Source: Hyphomonas sp.
GTDB taxonomy: Bacteria; Pseudomonadota; Alphaproteobacteria; Caulobacterales; Hyphomonadaceae
NCBI RefSeq assembly: GCF_016125515.1
Contig: NZ_WGLO01000007.1
Coordinates: forward strand, 1-64,000
DNA length: 64,000 nt
Reading direction: 5' to 3'
Shown here: positions 1 through 7,156 of the stretch, piece by piece
How the letters are laid out: each line of letters starts with the position of its first letter
Position numbering within the stretch: position 1 is the first letter of the stretch
Notes under the pieces: model-generated
What the model was told of the DNA's origin: nothing
Seen by the model: the letters and a program-made list of their open reading frames with translations, nothing else
Databases searched by the model: none
Program-made: the position numbers and the translations under genes

Positions 1-39
1 CCGCGCAATCGTATCCACGCCCTTCAACTCCAGCTCCAT
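1..39 (-). CDS. istA: IstA-like transposase, first 13 codons only (partial)
   Basis: An ATG at 39-37 opens a frame reading MELELKGVDTIAR to the window edge. The start of IS21-family IstA proteins often looks similar, with a short acidic/hydrophobic lead followed by a DNA-binding 'IARIRR' segment. The frame lies just inside the terminal repeats, which is where istA begins in IS21 elements. Only 13 codons are visible, so the assignment depends mostly on the flanking terminal repeats. Confidence 0.5.
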   Translation of the reverse strand, partial: MELELKGVDTIAR

Positions 40-138
40 CCGCTACCAAAACGCGGATGGTCAAACACTCCAAACGGGGGGTCAAAGTTGGACGCCGATA
101 ACCCCGTCTAAGGGGTCAAACTTGCACGCCGAAACACA
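1..138 (-). mobile_element. Terminal part of an IS21-family insertion sequence
   Basis: Read on the minus strand, the segment starts with TGT near 138-136 and contains two near-identical 21-bp direct repeats, at 112-132 and 78-98. They differ at two positions and each contains a CAA(G/C)TTTGACCCC core. Multiple terminal repeats of this kind and a TGT terminus are typical of IS21-family ends. Inside them, on the same strand, a reading frame begins at 39 and runs off the window, as expected for istA. The other end and the rest of the transposase genes lie left of the window. The exact outer boundary (136 or 138) cannot be fixed without the target duplication. Confidence 0.75.
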
Positions 139-187
139 GTCATATACGGATCAGTCCAGAGAAGTTTACCGGGAGACGCAGACAAAC

Positions 188-562
188 ATGCCCGCAAAGA
201 GAACCCCGGGATCGAGGTCTCCCAATGACATCGACATTGCCGTGGGGCGCAAGCTCAGAAAACTGAGACTGGACGCAGGCATGACACTGCAGGATCTGGC
301 GGATCAGATCGGCACCAGCCACCAGCAGCTTCAGAAATACGAGACCGGCGTCAACCGCATCAGCGCGGGTATGCTTCCGATCGTCGCTGACGTGATTGGT
401 ACGGAAATCCTTGAGTTCTTCATGGATGTCGAGGGAACGAAAGGACGCAGATCGAGCGCCGCGGACAAGGTGCGTGCTGAGTGTGAAGCCTGCTTGCGCC
501 GTACCAAATCTGAGGACAAGCTAAAGGCCATGCTGAAAGTGCTGAAGGCGTTGTCGGATTGA
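188..562 (+). CDS. XRE-family helix-turn-helix transcriptional regulator
   Basis: The 124-residue protein has one XRE/Cro-type HTH domain at about residues 15-75 (GRKLRKLRLDAGMTLQDLAD, then SHQQLQKYETG as recognition helix) and a basic C-terminal tail. It resembles the short SinR-like regulators common in alphaproteobacteria, with the QLQKYE...NRISAG signature. I chose the ATG at 188, preceded by GGGAG at 171-175. The frame is open back to 122, but those codons lie inside the IS21 end, so the longer form would be partly IS-derived. The IS insertion immediately upstream has probably replaced the original promoter region. Target unknown. Confidence 0.75.
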   Translation: MPAKRTPGSRSPNDIDIAVGRKLRKLRLDAGMTLQDLADQIGTSHQQLQKYETGVNRISAGMLPIVADVIGTEILEFFMDVEGTKGRRSSAADKVRAECEACLRRTKSEDKLKAMLKVLKALSD

Positions 563-663
563 GGCCAATCAAACGCTGACAAAGCGCACAGTCCTGGTGT
601 GTCGCCTCGCCCCTTGAATCGGCCGCCATTTTCAAGAGCGCCGAGTCGACTGGCACTGTCTCG

Positions 664-696
664 GATCCTTTAATAGCAGGCGGACGCTATTAAAGG
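664..696. repeat. Palindrome that is also one arm of a distant inverted-repeat pair
   Basis: A perfect 11-bp inverted repeat (CCTTTAATAGC at 667-677 and its complement at 686-696) with an 8-bp spacer lies between the XRE gene and the next gene. It is AT-rich in GC-rich surroundings and has no T-run, so an operator or element end fits better than a terminator. The left arm, extended to 664-684, recurs in inverted orientation at 1408-1428 with one deletion and a few mismatches. Confidence 0.6.
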
Positions 697-763
697 TTCG
701 TCTCAGGCAGCCCGGCATAAAGACTCGCCTGCCCCACCCGAATCTTTTCATGACTTCCCTGTC

Positions 764-1171
764 ATGGCGCTACACATCCGAGATTATCGACCGAGCGACG
801 CAGCTGCCCTGGCACGGCTCAGCGAAACCGGGCTCCGGCTCGGCGCCCTGCCCGAGTTGGATTCAGGGGTCAGGATCCTGGCCGGTCTGCGGGGCGAACG
901 CATCACGGCGGCCATCTGGTTCTGCCTCGACGGCGAAACCGGCATCATCCCGGCCATTCTCGCGAAAGCCGGCCCCCGCAGCTATTCGGACGTCCAGGAG
1001 CTGATTGCGGAAGCGAGCCTCTGGCTGGGCTCGCGGGGCGCGATCACCATTGAGCTGGGGACGGTGCCTCAGAACCCGAATCTGCTTGCCGGTCTGGAAG
1101 AGATGCATTTCCGGATGGATGAGCACACGGGTGTCATGCGTCGCCTCGTGCCGGCTCGAAGCGCTGCCTGA
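764..1171 (+). CDS. Small GNAT-like acetyltransferase (putative)
   Basis: The 135-residue protein begins LHIRDYRPSDAAALARL, which matches the first strand and helix of GNAT N-acetyltransferases (substrate-binding N-terminus). A clear acetyl-CoA pyrophosphate-binding motif (R/Q-x-x-G-x-G/A) is not visible, so it may be a diverged or non-catalytic relative. A central GETGIIPAILAKAG segment and a C-terminal strand/helix (MHFRMDEHTGVMRR) resemble the last GNAT strands. It stands alone between the XRE gene and the DUF2285 gene and is flanked by inverted repeats at 664-684 and 1408-1428. Substrate unknown. Confidence 0.55.
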   Translation: MALHIRDYRPSDAAALARLSETGLRLGALPELDSGVRILAGLRGERITAAIWFCLDGETGIIPAILAKAGPRSYSDVQELIAEASLWLGSRGAITIELGTVPQNPNLLAGLEEMHFRMDEHTGVMRRLVPARSAA

Positions 1172-1426
1172 ACACAGCCGGGGTTCTGCGCCCGCGACCC
1201 CTCTGGCCGCAATCACCAGTGCGACAGAGACCCTTGAGCGGCCTGCGGACAGTGGGAAGCGCGCGGCGCGCGCGTCCGCCGGCGGGGCCCAGCCTCTTGC
1301 CCATGAACGAACGACCGGATCCTCAGTGAGCCTCTCCGGGCAGGCCGTCAGGCCGGACAGACCCGCGCTTCAGCGCGGGCGGACCGCAGACAACCATCGC
1401 TAGATTCCTGCGACTGCTATAAAGGA
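1172..1426. other. Intergenic stretch with a GC hairpin and an inverted-repeat arm
   Basis: There is no convincing gene in this 255-bp gap. It holds a perfect 8-bp hairpin stem at 1363-1370/1373-1380 without a following T-run, so it is not a standard terminator. It also holds the diverged inverted copy (1408-1428) of the repeat at 664-684, which overlaps the stop codon of the minus-strand gene ending at 1427. Confidence 0.5.
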
Positions 1427-2275
1427 TCAGGCCGCCAGGAGAGACCCTCTGGTCTTTGGTTGGAGCAGTTCGCGGTATCCGCCGCCACGAAGGGTTTCAC
1501 CGCGCAGAAGATTTCGGCGCATCGCGTCCTTGAGCGCCCGCGATCCGCGGTTGCGGTTGGCTTCGACAAGTTCGTATCCGAAGATGATCTCGGCCATTTC
1601 CCAATATGAGAGGCCGGCTTCTTTGGCGTCCAGGCATATCAGCGCGTCGCGCAGGCTGCGGCCAGTTCGGGCCCATTGCGGTGAGCTGTCCTCACAGCGA
1701 TCATAGACCTGGCGCGCCTTCTTGAGGACGTCCGTCTTGGTATCGATGCATTCACTGCCCGCGATCGTCACGACCATCTTGTGAGGCTGCGGCGAGAGCA
1801 GCGATATCCCATGCGCCATGATCTGGATGGCGCAGCGGGCACCGCGGAGAACAAACTGCTCGCTACCGTCATGCGAGGTCAGATGGGTGATGCGGCAGCG
1901 CTGGAGCGCGAGCATCTGGTATTCATCAACTTCGCCCGGGACCGCGTCGACGACGTGGACGCTGATGTCGCGGGGGTACTGTTCGGCAGACCAGAAAAGA
2001 TCGGCATCGATGGCGTGATCATCCGGGTCCGGAAAGAAGCAGAGACCGTACGCCTCAGCCTCGGCTATTGGCTTGCGAAGTTTCAGGAGCGTCAATCCCG
2101 GGCACGGAGCGGGTCGTTCAGAAATGTAATCGCCGGAGGAGAAGAAGCGTGCCTTGTCGCGCAGTTCCGGATCGCGCCGGCAGAATTCCCAGGCCCAGCG
2201 GTCCGCTCCAAGTTTGCATGTGTAGTCGTATTTCCGGGCAACATCGCCCAGCTGTCGTGTTTCAAGAAATCTCAT
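1427..2275 (-). CDS. DUF6499/DUF2285 protein, FseA-like activator of an integrative element
   Basis: The N-terminus has the DUF6499 pattern (YDYTCKLGADRWAWEFCRRD, about residues 15-35). The C-terminal 90 residues have the DUF2285 pattern: LRDALICLDAKEAGLSYWEM followed by LKDAMRRNLLRGE-LRGGGYRELL. This pair occurs in FseA of Mesorhizobium symbiosis islands, which activates excisionase expression; free-standing DUF2285 (QseM) is its antiactivator. The start at 2275 is preceded by GGGAGACGG; the frame is open to 2380 without a better ribosome site. In Mesorhizobium FseA needs a programmed frameshift, but here both domains are in one frame. No integrase or excisionase gene is in the window. The role in controlling a tRNA-Gly-associated island is inferred. 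Confidence 0.75.
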   Translation of the reverse strand: MRFLETRQLGDVARKYDYTCKLGADRWAWEFCRRDPELRDKARFFSSGDYISERPAPCPGLTLLKLRKPIAEAEAYGLCFFPDPDDHAIDADLFWSAEQYPRDISVHVVDAVPGEVDEYQMLALQRCRITHLTSHDGSEQFVLRGARCAIQIMAHGISLLSPQPHKMVVTIAGSECIDTKTDVLKKARQVYDRCEDSSPQWARTGRSLRDALICLDAKEAGLSYWEMAEIIFGYELVEANRNRGSRALKDAMRRNLLRGETLRGGGYRELLQPKTRGSLLAA

Positions 2276-2488
2276 CAGCCGTCTCCCGTGCTGATGGAAA
2301 AGCAAGCAACGTGCCAATTTCCCCTGCAGGGTGATGTTCTGATCAACCTTCGCCTCTGGCGTGAAGACTTTGTTCACCAAGACCGCCGCCTAGCAGTCGC
2401 CCGGTAGCGTCCGCTCATAACCCCCAGAGAGCGACCCGCGGAGCAGGCTAACCGGAGTTTCAATTTCATTGTCAGAGCCGGGACAAGA

Positions 2489-3799
2489 TCAGTCCATTCC
2501 AAGGATCTGCTTACGCGATCTGACTCCAGCCGACAGGCTTTCGACTAGAGCCGCAGGAATGAGATTTCCGACACTGGATGCCAATTCATCGAGCACGATC
2601 GGAATGCCCCTTTCAAGCTCTCCGCAAATCTCCTCAACCGTCCCGACCGGCAGACCGGCAGTGTCTGCTGTCTCTTTGAAATGCCTCACCTGGATTTCGT
2701 CCATGCGGTAATGGTTGTTTGCGCCGATGGACATTGCCATCCTGAACCGGTTTCGCCTCAGCTTTCCCCCATCAGCCAGAGGCTGAGCAGACAATATGTC
2801 ATAGAGCGGCGTCAGCTTGAAACCTCCGCCCGGGCGATGAGCAATCGAAAAGTTCTTCGCATGCCCATCGGTTGCGCCGAGGAGCCAAAACACCATCTGT
2901 GCTTTCAGGAAATTTCGCCTGTCTTCGGCGGGACGGTCACTTTCCTTCAGTCGTTCCAATATGTTCAGAACGCTTGGCCCGCCATCTCGTTGATACTTAA
3001 GCGTTGAAGGCACCGAAAGCGCCTGACAAAAATCTTCTTGCGGCAACCTGAGCAGTCGGCCGTCCTCCGTCCACAGACGATCAAATCTGGTAACGCTCAG
3101 GACCAACTGGTCCTCGAATTTTTCAATTGAAGCCTCCGCGACCTCAAGCCCAAACGCCGAGCAGAGTTTTAGGCACAGGAACTCATTCTGCACGCTATCG
3201 GCGAGGTCAAACCCATTGTGCAGGACGCCTATGGCGGGCTTCAGGATATGCGTGGTTGCGGTCGTCCCGGCAGGACGCTTCCACTGCTCCCCGATCTTGA
3301 GGAGCGCGGTCTTGTCCTGCGCGCCGGCAATCGAGATCCGGAAGTCTTCATCTTCGCGGTCCATCCCGAGAGGGGCGACCCGCAGCCTTCGGATGAGGGC
3401 TGCGATTTCTGCTTCGGTCATCACCTCGCCCCTGACCTCTCCAGCGGGCTCAGGCGCCTCACCATCCGGCAGGAACTGAAGCGCACCGACGCAGTCCCGG
3501 CCTGCAACGGAGAGCAGTGAAAACGCGTCGGTGCCCCCTGCCCCCAAACGCTCGGCGAGATGGCGGCGAATCTGTGCGGCGTCCGGCAGGAGGTTCTCGA
3601 AAACGTTGATGACAGGCGCACCGCGAAACACTTCGCCGGTCAACGGCAATGAGATTGAAACGGGCATTGAGCCCGACCAGTCAAGCCATGAAGCGTCATA
3701 GCTGAAAGCAACAGCGCCCGAGGCGGTGCGCGTCAGGCGTCCGACGGGTTTTGCATTAAGAAAGACTGCGAGGGCCTCAGCGTTGGACCGGCGCGCCAT
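2489..3799 (-). CDS. hipA: HipA serine/threonine kinase toxin
   Basis: The 436-residue protein is the size of E. coli HipA (440), which phosphorylates glutamyl-tRNA synthetase and induces growth arrest and persistence. Visible landmarks: the P-loop motif ISIAGAQDKTALL, with Ser156 at the position of the autophosphorylated Ser150; the catalytic segment LLGATDGHAKNFS (Asp311, Asn316); and the Mg-binding PLYDILSA (Asp334). All key residues are present, so the kinase looks intact. Its ATG overlaps the hipB stop codon as TGATG, which couples the two genes. It is close to the E. coli type rather than to the short split HipST form. Confidence 0.93.
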   Translation of the reverse strand: MARRSNAEALAVFLNAKPVGRLTRTASGAVAFSYDASWLDWSGSMPVSISLPLTGEVFRGAPVINVFENLLPDAAQIRRHLAERLGAGGTDAFSLLSVAGRDCVGALQFLPDGEAPEPAGEVRGEVMTEAEIAALIRRLRVAPLGMDREDEDFRISIAGAQDKTALLKIGEQWKRPAGTTATTHILKPAIGVLHNGFDLADSVQNEFLCLKLCSAFGLEVAEASIEKFEDQLVLSVTRFDRLWTEDGRLLRLPQEDFCQALSVPSTLKYQRDGGPSVLNILERLKESDRPAEDRRNFLKAQMVFWLLGATDGHAKNFSIAHRPGGGFKLTPLYDILSAQPLADGGKLRRNRFRMAMSIGANNHYRMDEIQVRHFKETADTAGLPVGTVEEICGELERGIPIVLDELASSVGNLIPAALVESLSAGVRSRKQILGMD

Positions 3800-4044
3800 C
3801 AGAACACTTCCTCGAAGTTCGATTTGCCGCCGCGCGTTGTAACGTTGACTTCAAGGCCGAGGGCTGCAAGCGCATCGAACAGAACGGCCATCCGGGTTGC
3901 CGGCTCCCCGCTTTCGAGCTTCGAGATCGTCGCCTGGCGCACGTTCATGCGGTCCGCGAGTTCCTTCTGGGTCAAGCCTTGGGCAAGCCGCGCCTTGCGG
4001 ACTACAGCGCCTGCCATTCTCGGGCTTCGAACGAGATCTGTCAT
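3799..4044 (-). CDS. hipB: HipB antitoxin, XRE-type repressor
   Basis: This 81-residue DNA-binding antitoxin has an XRE HTH at about residues 13-65 (VRKARLAQGLTQKELADRMN, RQATISKLESGEPATRM). It should bind HipA and repress the operon. The start has GGAG five bases upstream. The three palindromes at 4059-4128, directly upstream, are the expected HipB operators. The C-terminus ends in GKSNFEEVF; HipB tails are often short and flexible and act as a degradation tag, though that is not shown here. Confidence 0.92.
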   Translation of the reverse strand: MTDLVRSPRMAGAVVRKARLAQGLTQKELADRMNVRQATISKLESGEPATRMAVLFDALAALGLEVNVTTRGGKSNFEEVF

Positions 4045-4058
4045 GGAAACTCCGCTTT

Positions 4059-4128
4059 ATACGCGTTCGCGCATACAGCCAACTTATACGCATTCTCGTA
4101 TAAATCAAGTTAATACGCGATCGCGTAT
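4059..4128 (-). promoter_or_regulatory. hipBA operator array: three palindromes at 27-bp steps
   Basis: Three 16-bp sites fit ATACGC-N4-GCGTAT: 4059-4074 (two mismatches are confined to the right arm), 4086-4101 (one mismatch) and 4113-4128 (perfect). Their first bases are separated by exactly 27 and 27 bp. The first ends 15 bp upstream of... the hipB start lies at 4044, so the nearest site is 14 bp away. HipB of E. coli binds several palindromes upstream of hipBA; the half-site sequence differs here. Confidence 0.8.
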
Positions 4129-4350
4129 CGGCAGAAAGGAGCCATAGCGGAAGAAGCTCGCAGCGATTCCGCAACACTCGCCGACTTTCAGCCCAGCGAT
4201 CAGGACCAGAGGCCCAAACAATCCACAGCTTTTCACGATGCCTCCCGGGAGGCTGTTTATTTTTTGCTTACTCGCGACCCTTCCGGAAAAAAGTAAGCAG
4301 GCGTTTCGCTCTCGCGACCCGTCCAACTCACTGTTTTTATTAAGTTCTTC
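4129..4350. other. Intergenic stretch between hipBA operators and tRNA-Gly
   Basis: No gene was seen. A 10-bp direct repeat (CTCGCGACCC) occurs at 4271-4280 and 4311-4320. An 8-bp inverted repeat (TGCTTACT at 4265-4272, complement at 4292-4299) encloses a TTCCGGAA palindrome. These lie next to the 3' end of the tRNA gene, where attachment-site remnants would be expected, but neither repeat matches the tRNA end. Confidence 0.4.
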
Positions 4351-4425
4351 TGGAGCGGGCGAAGAGATTCGAACTCTCGACCCCAACCTTGGCAAGGTTG
4401 TGCTCTACCCCTGAGCTACGCCCGC
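4351..4425 (-). tRNA. tRNA-Gly(GCC)
   Basis: On the minus strand the sequence folds as a 75-nt cloverleaf: acceptor stem GCGGGCG/CGCCCGC, D-arm AGCTCAGGGGTAGAGC, anticodon stem-loop ACCTTGCCAAGGT with anticodon GCC, T-arm with GTTCGAATC, discriminator T, and an encoded CCA at 4353-4351. The 3' end points toward the accessory region (hipBA, FseA-like gene, IS21 end), the side on which tRNA-targeted elements insert. Confidence 0.96.
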
Positions 4426-4530
4426 ATCCTGAAGAATTGGCTGCCGTGACCGGCAGAGCGGTGGGAATAAGCGGAAGGCTGGCGCTTTGCAAGACCCAAA
4501 AACAATCAGGCTGCATCGCGGGGCTTACCC

Positions 4531-4995
4531 CTATCCCCGCAGCACCGCGCGGATCTGGTCGGGCCGCACTTCCCGGCCCTCGGGGTCGACGAAAGCGGCG
4601 CGGATGGCCGTCTTGGAGCCCAACTTGGTAAAGCTGATCGGGGGCTGCTCGCCCTGCCCCAGCCACACATCGCCCCACTGAGTCAGACCCACCAGAATCG
4701 GCCGCAACGACAGGCCCATGGCCGAAAGGACGTATTCCGGACGGGCTCGCTTGCCGGGCACCTTGTAGGTCTTTTTCGTCAGCAGGCCCGCATCCACGAG
4801 GGTTTTCAGCCGTCCTGACAGCACGGTGCGCGGGCAGCGCAGCTCGGCCTGGAAATCGTCAAACCGGCGCACACCGTACAGCGCGGCGCGCAGAATCAGC
4901 AGCGTCCAGCGATCGCCGATGATTTCGATCGTGCGCGCGAGATTGCAGTTCTCGGGCGGAATGGGGGAGCGGCGCGCTAGCGGAATCTGACTCAT
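4531..4995 (-). CDS. HxlR-family transcriptional regulator
   Basis: The 154-residue protein carries the HxlR winged-helix pattern: C-x-(8-10)-I-I-G-D-RWTLLILRAALYGVRRF (residues about 17-42), CPRTVLSGRLKTLVDAGLL, and the wing YVLSAMGLSL followed by LVGLTQWGDVWL. HxlR proteins usually sense electrophiles or control small detoxification genes. The C-terminal extension (FTKLGSKTAIRAAFVDPEGREV) is typical of a subgroup. I used the ATG at 4995, although it lacks a strong ribosome site; 5052 is an in-frame alternative. It is divergent from the phytase-like lipoprotein gene, which it may regulate. Confidence 0.88.
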   Translation of the reverse strand: MSQIPLARRSPIPPENCNLARTIEIIGDRWTLLILRAALYGVRRFDDFQAELRCPRTVLSGRLKTLVDAGLLTKKTYKVPGKRARPEYVLSAMGLSLRPILVGLTQWGDVWLGQGEQPPISFTKLGSKTAIRAAFVDPEGREVRPDQIRAVLRG

Positions 4996-5134
4996 CGGCA
5001 AGTTTTGAAAGAGTTCGGATTCTAAATCCAGCCCGCCCGGCACCGGATTCATGAAAACGTCAGCACTTTGCCTTTCCTTTGTCGCGCAAGGGTGCGACCC
5101 GGCTGGCCAGACAGCAGAAGGCACATCTCCTCCC

Positions 5135-6217
5135 ATGAAACCCACCGCCCCCATCGCCGCCCTGTCCCTGCTGGCCTTCGCCGCGTGTGCCGCGCCCGGC
5201 GGCGAGACCGAGCCGATGGCGGCGGAGCCGTCCGTGGCCGGCTTGTGGCAGGCTGGTGCCGCCACCTCGGCGATCCGGGCCGCCTCGTGCCCGCTGGATG
5301 ACACGGGCGCCTCCGCCTTCCAGGCGCTGGAACTGACCGTTTCGCCGCTCAACACTAAGCAGGCCGAAGTGCTTTCGGGCCGCCTGCCGGCAGGTGCCCA
5401 GCTGGCCGGCGCCTGGGAGCTGGACGCCAATGACCCAAACTTCGGCGGCCTGTCCGGCCTCGCGGTCGAGGATGAGGGCCACCTAATCGCAGTCACCGAT
5501 GCGGGTGGCTGGGTCCAGCTCGGGATCACGAACGGCGCGCCTGCGAGCGCCAGCGTCGCATACATGCGCGGCGCGAGCGGCAAGTTCCTGTCCGGCAAGT
5601 ACGAGAACGACGCCGAAGGCTTCGCCTATCGTGGCGGCATCGCCTTCGTCAGCTTCGAGCGCAATTTCCGCATCGAGGCTTTCGCGCTGGGCACCTGCGG
5701 CGCCAAGGCGAAGGCTGTGGAAATCTCGGCGCTGCCGGCCTCATTCGACGAACGCAGCATCGACGACAATGAGGGCCCGGAGGCGCTGGCGATGACGCCG
5801 GAAGGCCAACTCAGCTTCGGGTATGAAGGCGCCTCGACCGGCCTCTCGCCGATCGGCCGGGTGCTGGCCACCGGCAAGTCCGAATGGTCCGGCAAGCGCG
5901 CAAGCAACCCGAACGGCTTCGCGCTGGTCGGAATGGACAGCGTCCGCCTGCCGGACGGCTCCGACCGCGACGTCTTCCTCTACCGCGCCTTCGATCCGCT
6001 GCGCGGCGCCCGCTCGGTGCTCAGCTGGGGCCCGGGCGAGACCGAGCAGCTGACGCTGTCGCGGCCGGTCATAACGGACAATTTCGAAGGCCTCGCGGCA
6101 CAGACGCTGGAAGACGGGATCCTGCGCCTCTGGATCGTGTCCGATGACAACTTCTCGAACCTGCAGCGCACACTGCTGTATGCCTTCGATGTGACCCTTG
6201 CTCCGGACGCTGAGTGA
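5135..6217 (+). CDS. Phytase-like esterase-domain lipoprotein
   Basis: The 360-residue protein starts with a lipoprotein signal peptide (MKPTAPIAALSLLAFAACAA, lipobox ending at the Cys near residue 18). From about residue 80 it shows the 'esterase-like activity of phytase' pattern (GGLSGLAVEDEGHLIAVTDAGGW, then DNEGPEALAMTPEG, and NFEGLAAQTLEDGILRLWIVSDDN near the end), a beta-propeller with acidic metal-binding loops. It probably hydrolyses phosphate esters at the inner face of the outer membrane or in the periplasm. The frame is open upstream to 5051; the signal peptide argues for 5135. Confidence 0.82.
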   Translation: MKPTAPIAALSLLAFAACAAPGGETEPMAAEPSVAGLWQAGAATSAIRAASCPLDDTGASAFQALELTVSPLNTKQAEVLSGRLPAGAQLAGAWELDANDPNFGGLSGLAVEDEGHLIAVTDAGGWVQLGITNGAPASASVAYMRGASGKFLSGKYENDAEGFAYRGGIAFVSFERNFRIEAFALGTCGAKAKAVEISALPASFDERSIDDNEGPEALAMTPEGQLSFGYEGASTGLSPIGRVLATGKSEWSGKRASNPNGFALVGMDSVRLPDGSDRDVFLYRAFDPLRGARSVLSWGPGETEQLTLSRPVITDNFEGLAAQTLEDGILRLWIVSDDNFSNLQRTLLYAFDVTLAPDAE

Positions 6218-6241
6218 ATCCCCCTTCCCAGTCACCCCGGC

Positions 6242-6400
6242 GATCACTACATTGAGTATTCACAAGGGCTGCGGCGCCCGCGAGGGACTGATCTCCAGCG
6301 ACCTTACTTACCGTCAGGGAGTTGGCACTCTGGTCGGGGCTGTGGCCTCGGCTCATCCGGCACCCACCTAGTCTCTAGGTCGACGGGAGTGAAATGTGCC
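6242..6400 (+). ncRNA. ssrS: Probable 6S RNA
   Basis: The gap before the 5-formyl-THF cyclo-ligase gene is the conserved site of 6S RNA in many proteobacteria. The 3' part contains CCGGCACCCACCTA followed by a 6-bp hairpin (6366-6371/6375-6380), which resembles the conserved 3' region of alphaproteobacterial 6S RNAs. 6S RNA binds the RNA polymerase housekeeping holoenzyme and lowers its activity in stationary phase. The ends are estimates; I did not derive a complete closing stem by hand. Confidence 0.6.
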
Positions 6401-6469
6401 CAGCGGCGATTGCGGTTCTTGTGTCCCTTCTTCGGTGACGGCGCGCCCAAGCCTCGCTAGAAGCCCCTC

Positions 6470-7096
6470 ATGAGTATTGAAGACGACAAGACGAACCTGC
6501 GCCACCGCATGCGCACGTTGCGCGCGGAAGCGGCAGCACGTGACCCTGACGGCGCTGAAAAGCTCGCTGCCATCTTCCCGATGAAGCTGCTGGAGCGCTA
6601 CGGCCCGGTCGTCTCGGCCTATGTGCCGATCAACGAAGAAATGGACCCGATGCCGCTGTTGGAGCGGCTGATCCGGGCCGGCGCGGAAACCTGCCTGCCG
6701 CGCATGACCGCCGAGGGGACCATCAGCTGGCGCCTCTGGTCGCCGGGCGAGCCGCTGGAGCGGCGCGGCTTCGGCCTGTCCGAGCCGCCTGAGGACGCCC
6801 CGGAAGCGACGCCGACACTGGTGCTGACCCCGCTGCTGGCCTTCGATACGCAGGGCAACCGCCTCGGCTATGGGCGCGGCCATTATGACAAGGCGCTGTC
6901 GGTGCTGCGCACCAAGGGCCGCGCCTTTGCCTGCGCGCTCGCCTACGCCGCCCAGCAGATCGACAAGGTGCCCTCCGAACCGCACGACCAGCCGCTGGAC
7001 TGGGCCGTCACGCCCATCGGATCGGTGCCGCTGTTCATGATGCGCAACCGGGCGGCCTTAACCACGCCGGCTCCCGATGGCGGGTCTGCCGCCTGA
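6470..7096 (+). CDS. 5-formyltetrahydrofolate cyclo-ligase
   Basis: This 208-residue enzyme makes 5,10-methenyl-THF from 5-formyl-THF with ATP. The family signature TPLLAFDTQGNRLGYGRGHYDK lies at about residues 117-139 (phosphate-binding glycine-rich loop and following catalytic residues). The N-terminal basic helix (LRHRMRTLRAEA) and central EEMDPMPLLE (substrate binding) are also present. The position directly after the probable 6S RNA matches the ygfA arrangement of other proteobacteria. The C-terminal tail (TTPAPDGGSAA) is lineage-specific. Confidence 0.93.
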   Translation: MSIEDDKTNLRHRMRTLRAEAAARDPDGAEKLAAIFPMKLLERYGPVVSAYVPINEEMDPMPLLERLIRAGAETCLPRMTAEGTISWRLWSPGEPLERRGFGLSEPPEDAPEATPTLVLTPLLAFDTQGNRLGYGRGHYDKALSVLRTKGRAFACALAYAAQQIDKVPSEPHDQPLDWAVTPIGSVPLFMMRNRAALTTPAPDGGSAA

Positions 7097-7126
7097 CAAA
7101 GTCCCGCGTGGCGCGAAATTTGCTGG

Positions 7127-7142
7127 TTAGCGGGCCGTTAAC
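7127..7142 (+). promoter_or_regulatory. CtrA-like binding site upstream of the GH16 gene
   Basis: TTAG-N7-TTAAC matches the CtrA full site (TTAA-N7-TTAAC) with one mismatch. It ends 14 bp before the proposed TTG start of the GH16 gene. CtrA is the cell-cycle response regulator of Caulobacterales and Rhodobacterales-type alphaproteobacteria. A site this close to the start would overlap the promoter. Chance matches to this short motif occur, so support is modest. Confidence 0.35.
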
Positions 7143-7156
7143 CCAGGACGTTTCGC

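Noticed and set aside
1363-1380. Perfect GC hairpin as terminator
   Set aside because: There is no T-run on either strand and the loop would be only 2 nt (4 nt with a shorter stem).
1005-1403. 132-codon plus-strand ORF overlapping the acetyltransferase-like gene
   Set aside because: It overlaps that gene in another frame, is Arg/Ser-rich and shows no fold-like pattern.
4265-4299. Inverted repeat near tRNA-Gly as a terminator or tRNA-derived att core
   Set aside because: The stem is only 8 bp with a 19-nt interior and the sequence does not match the tRNA 3' end.
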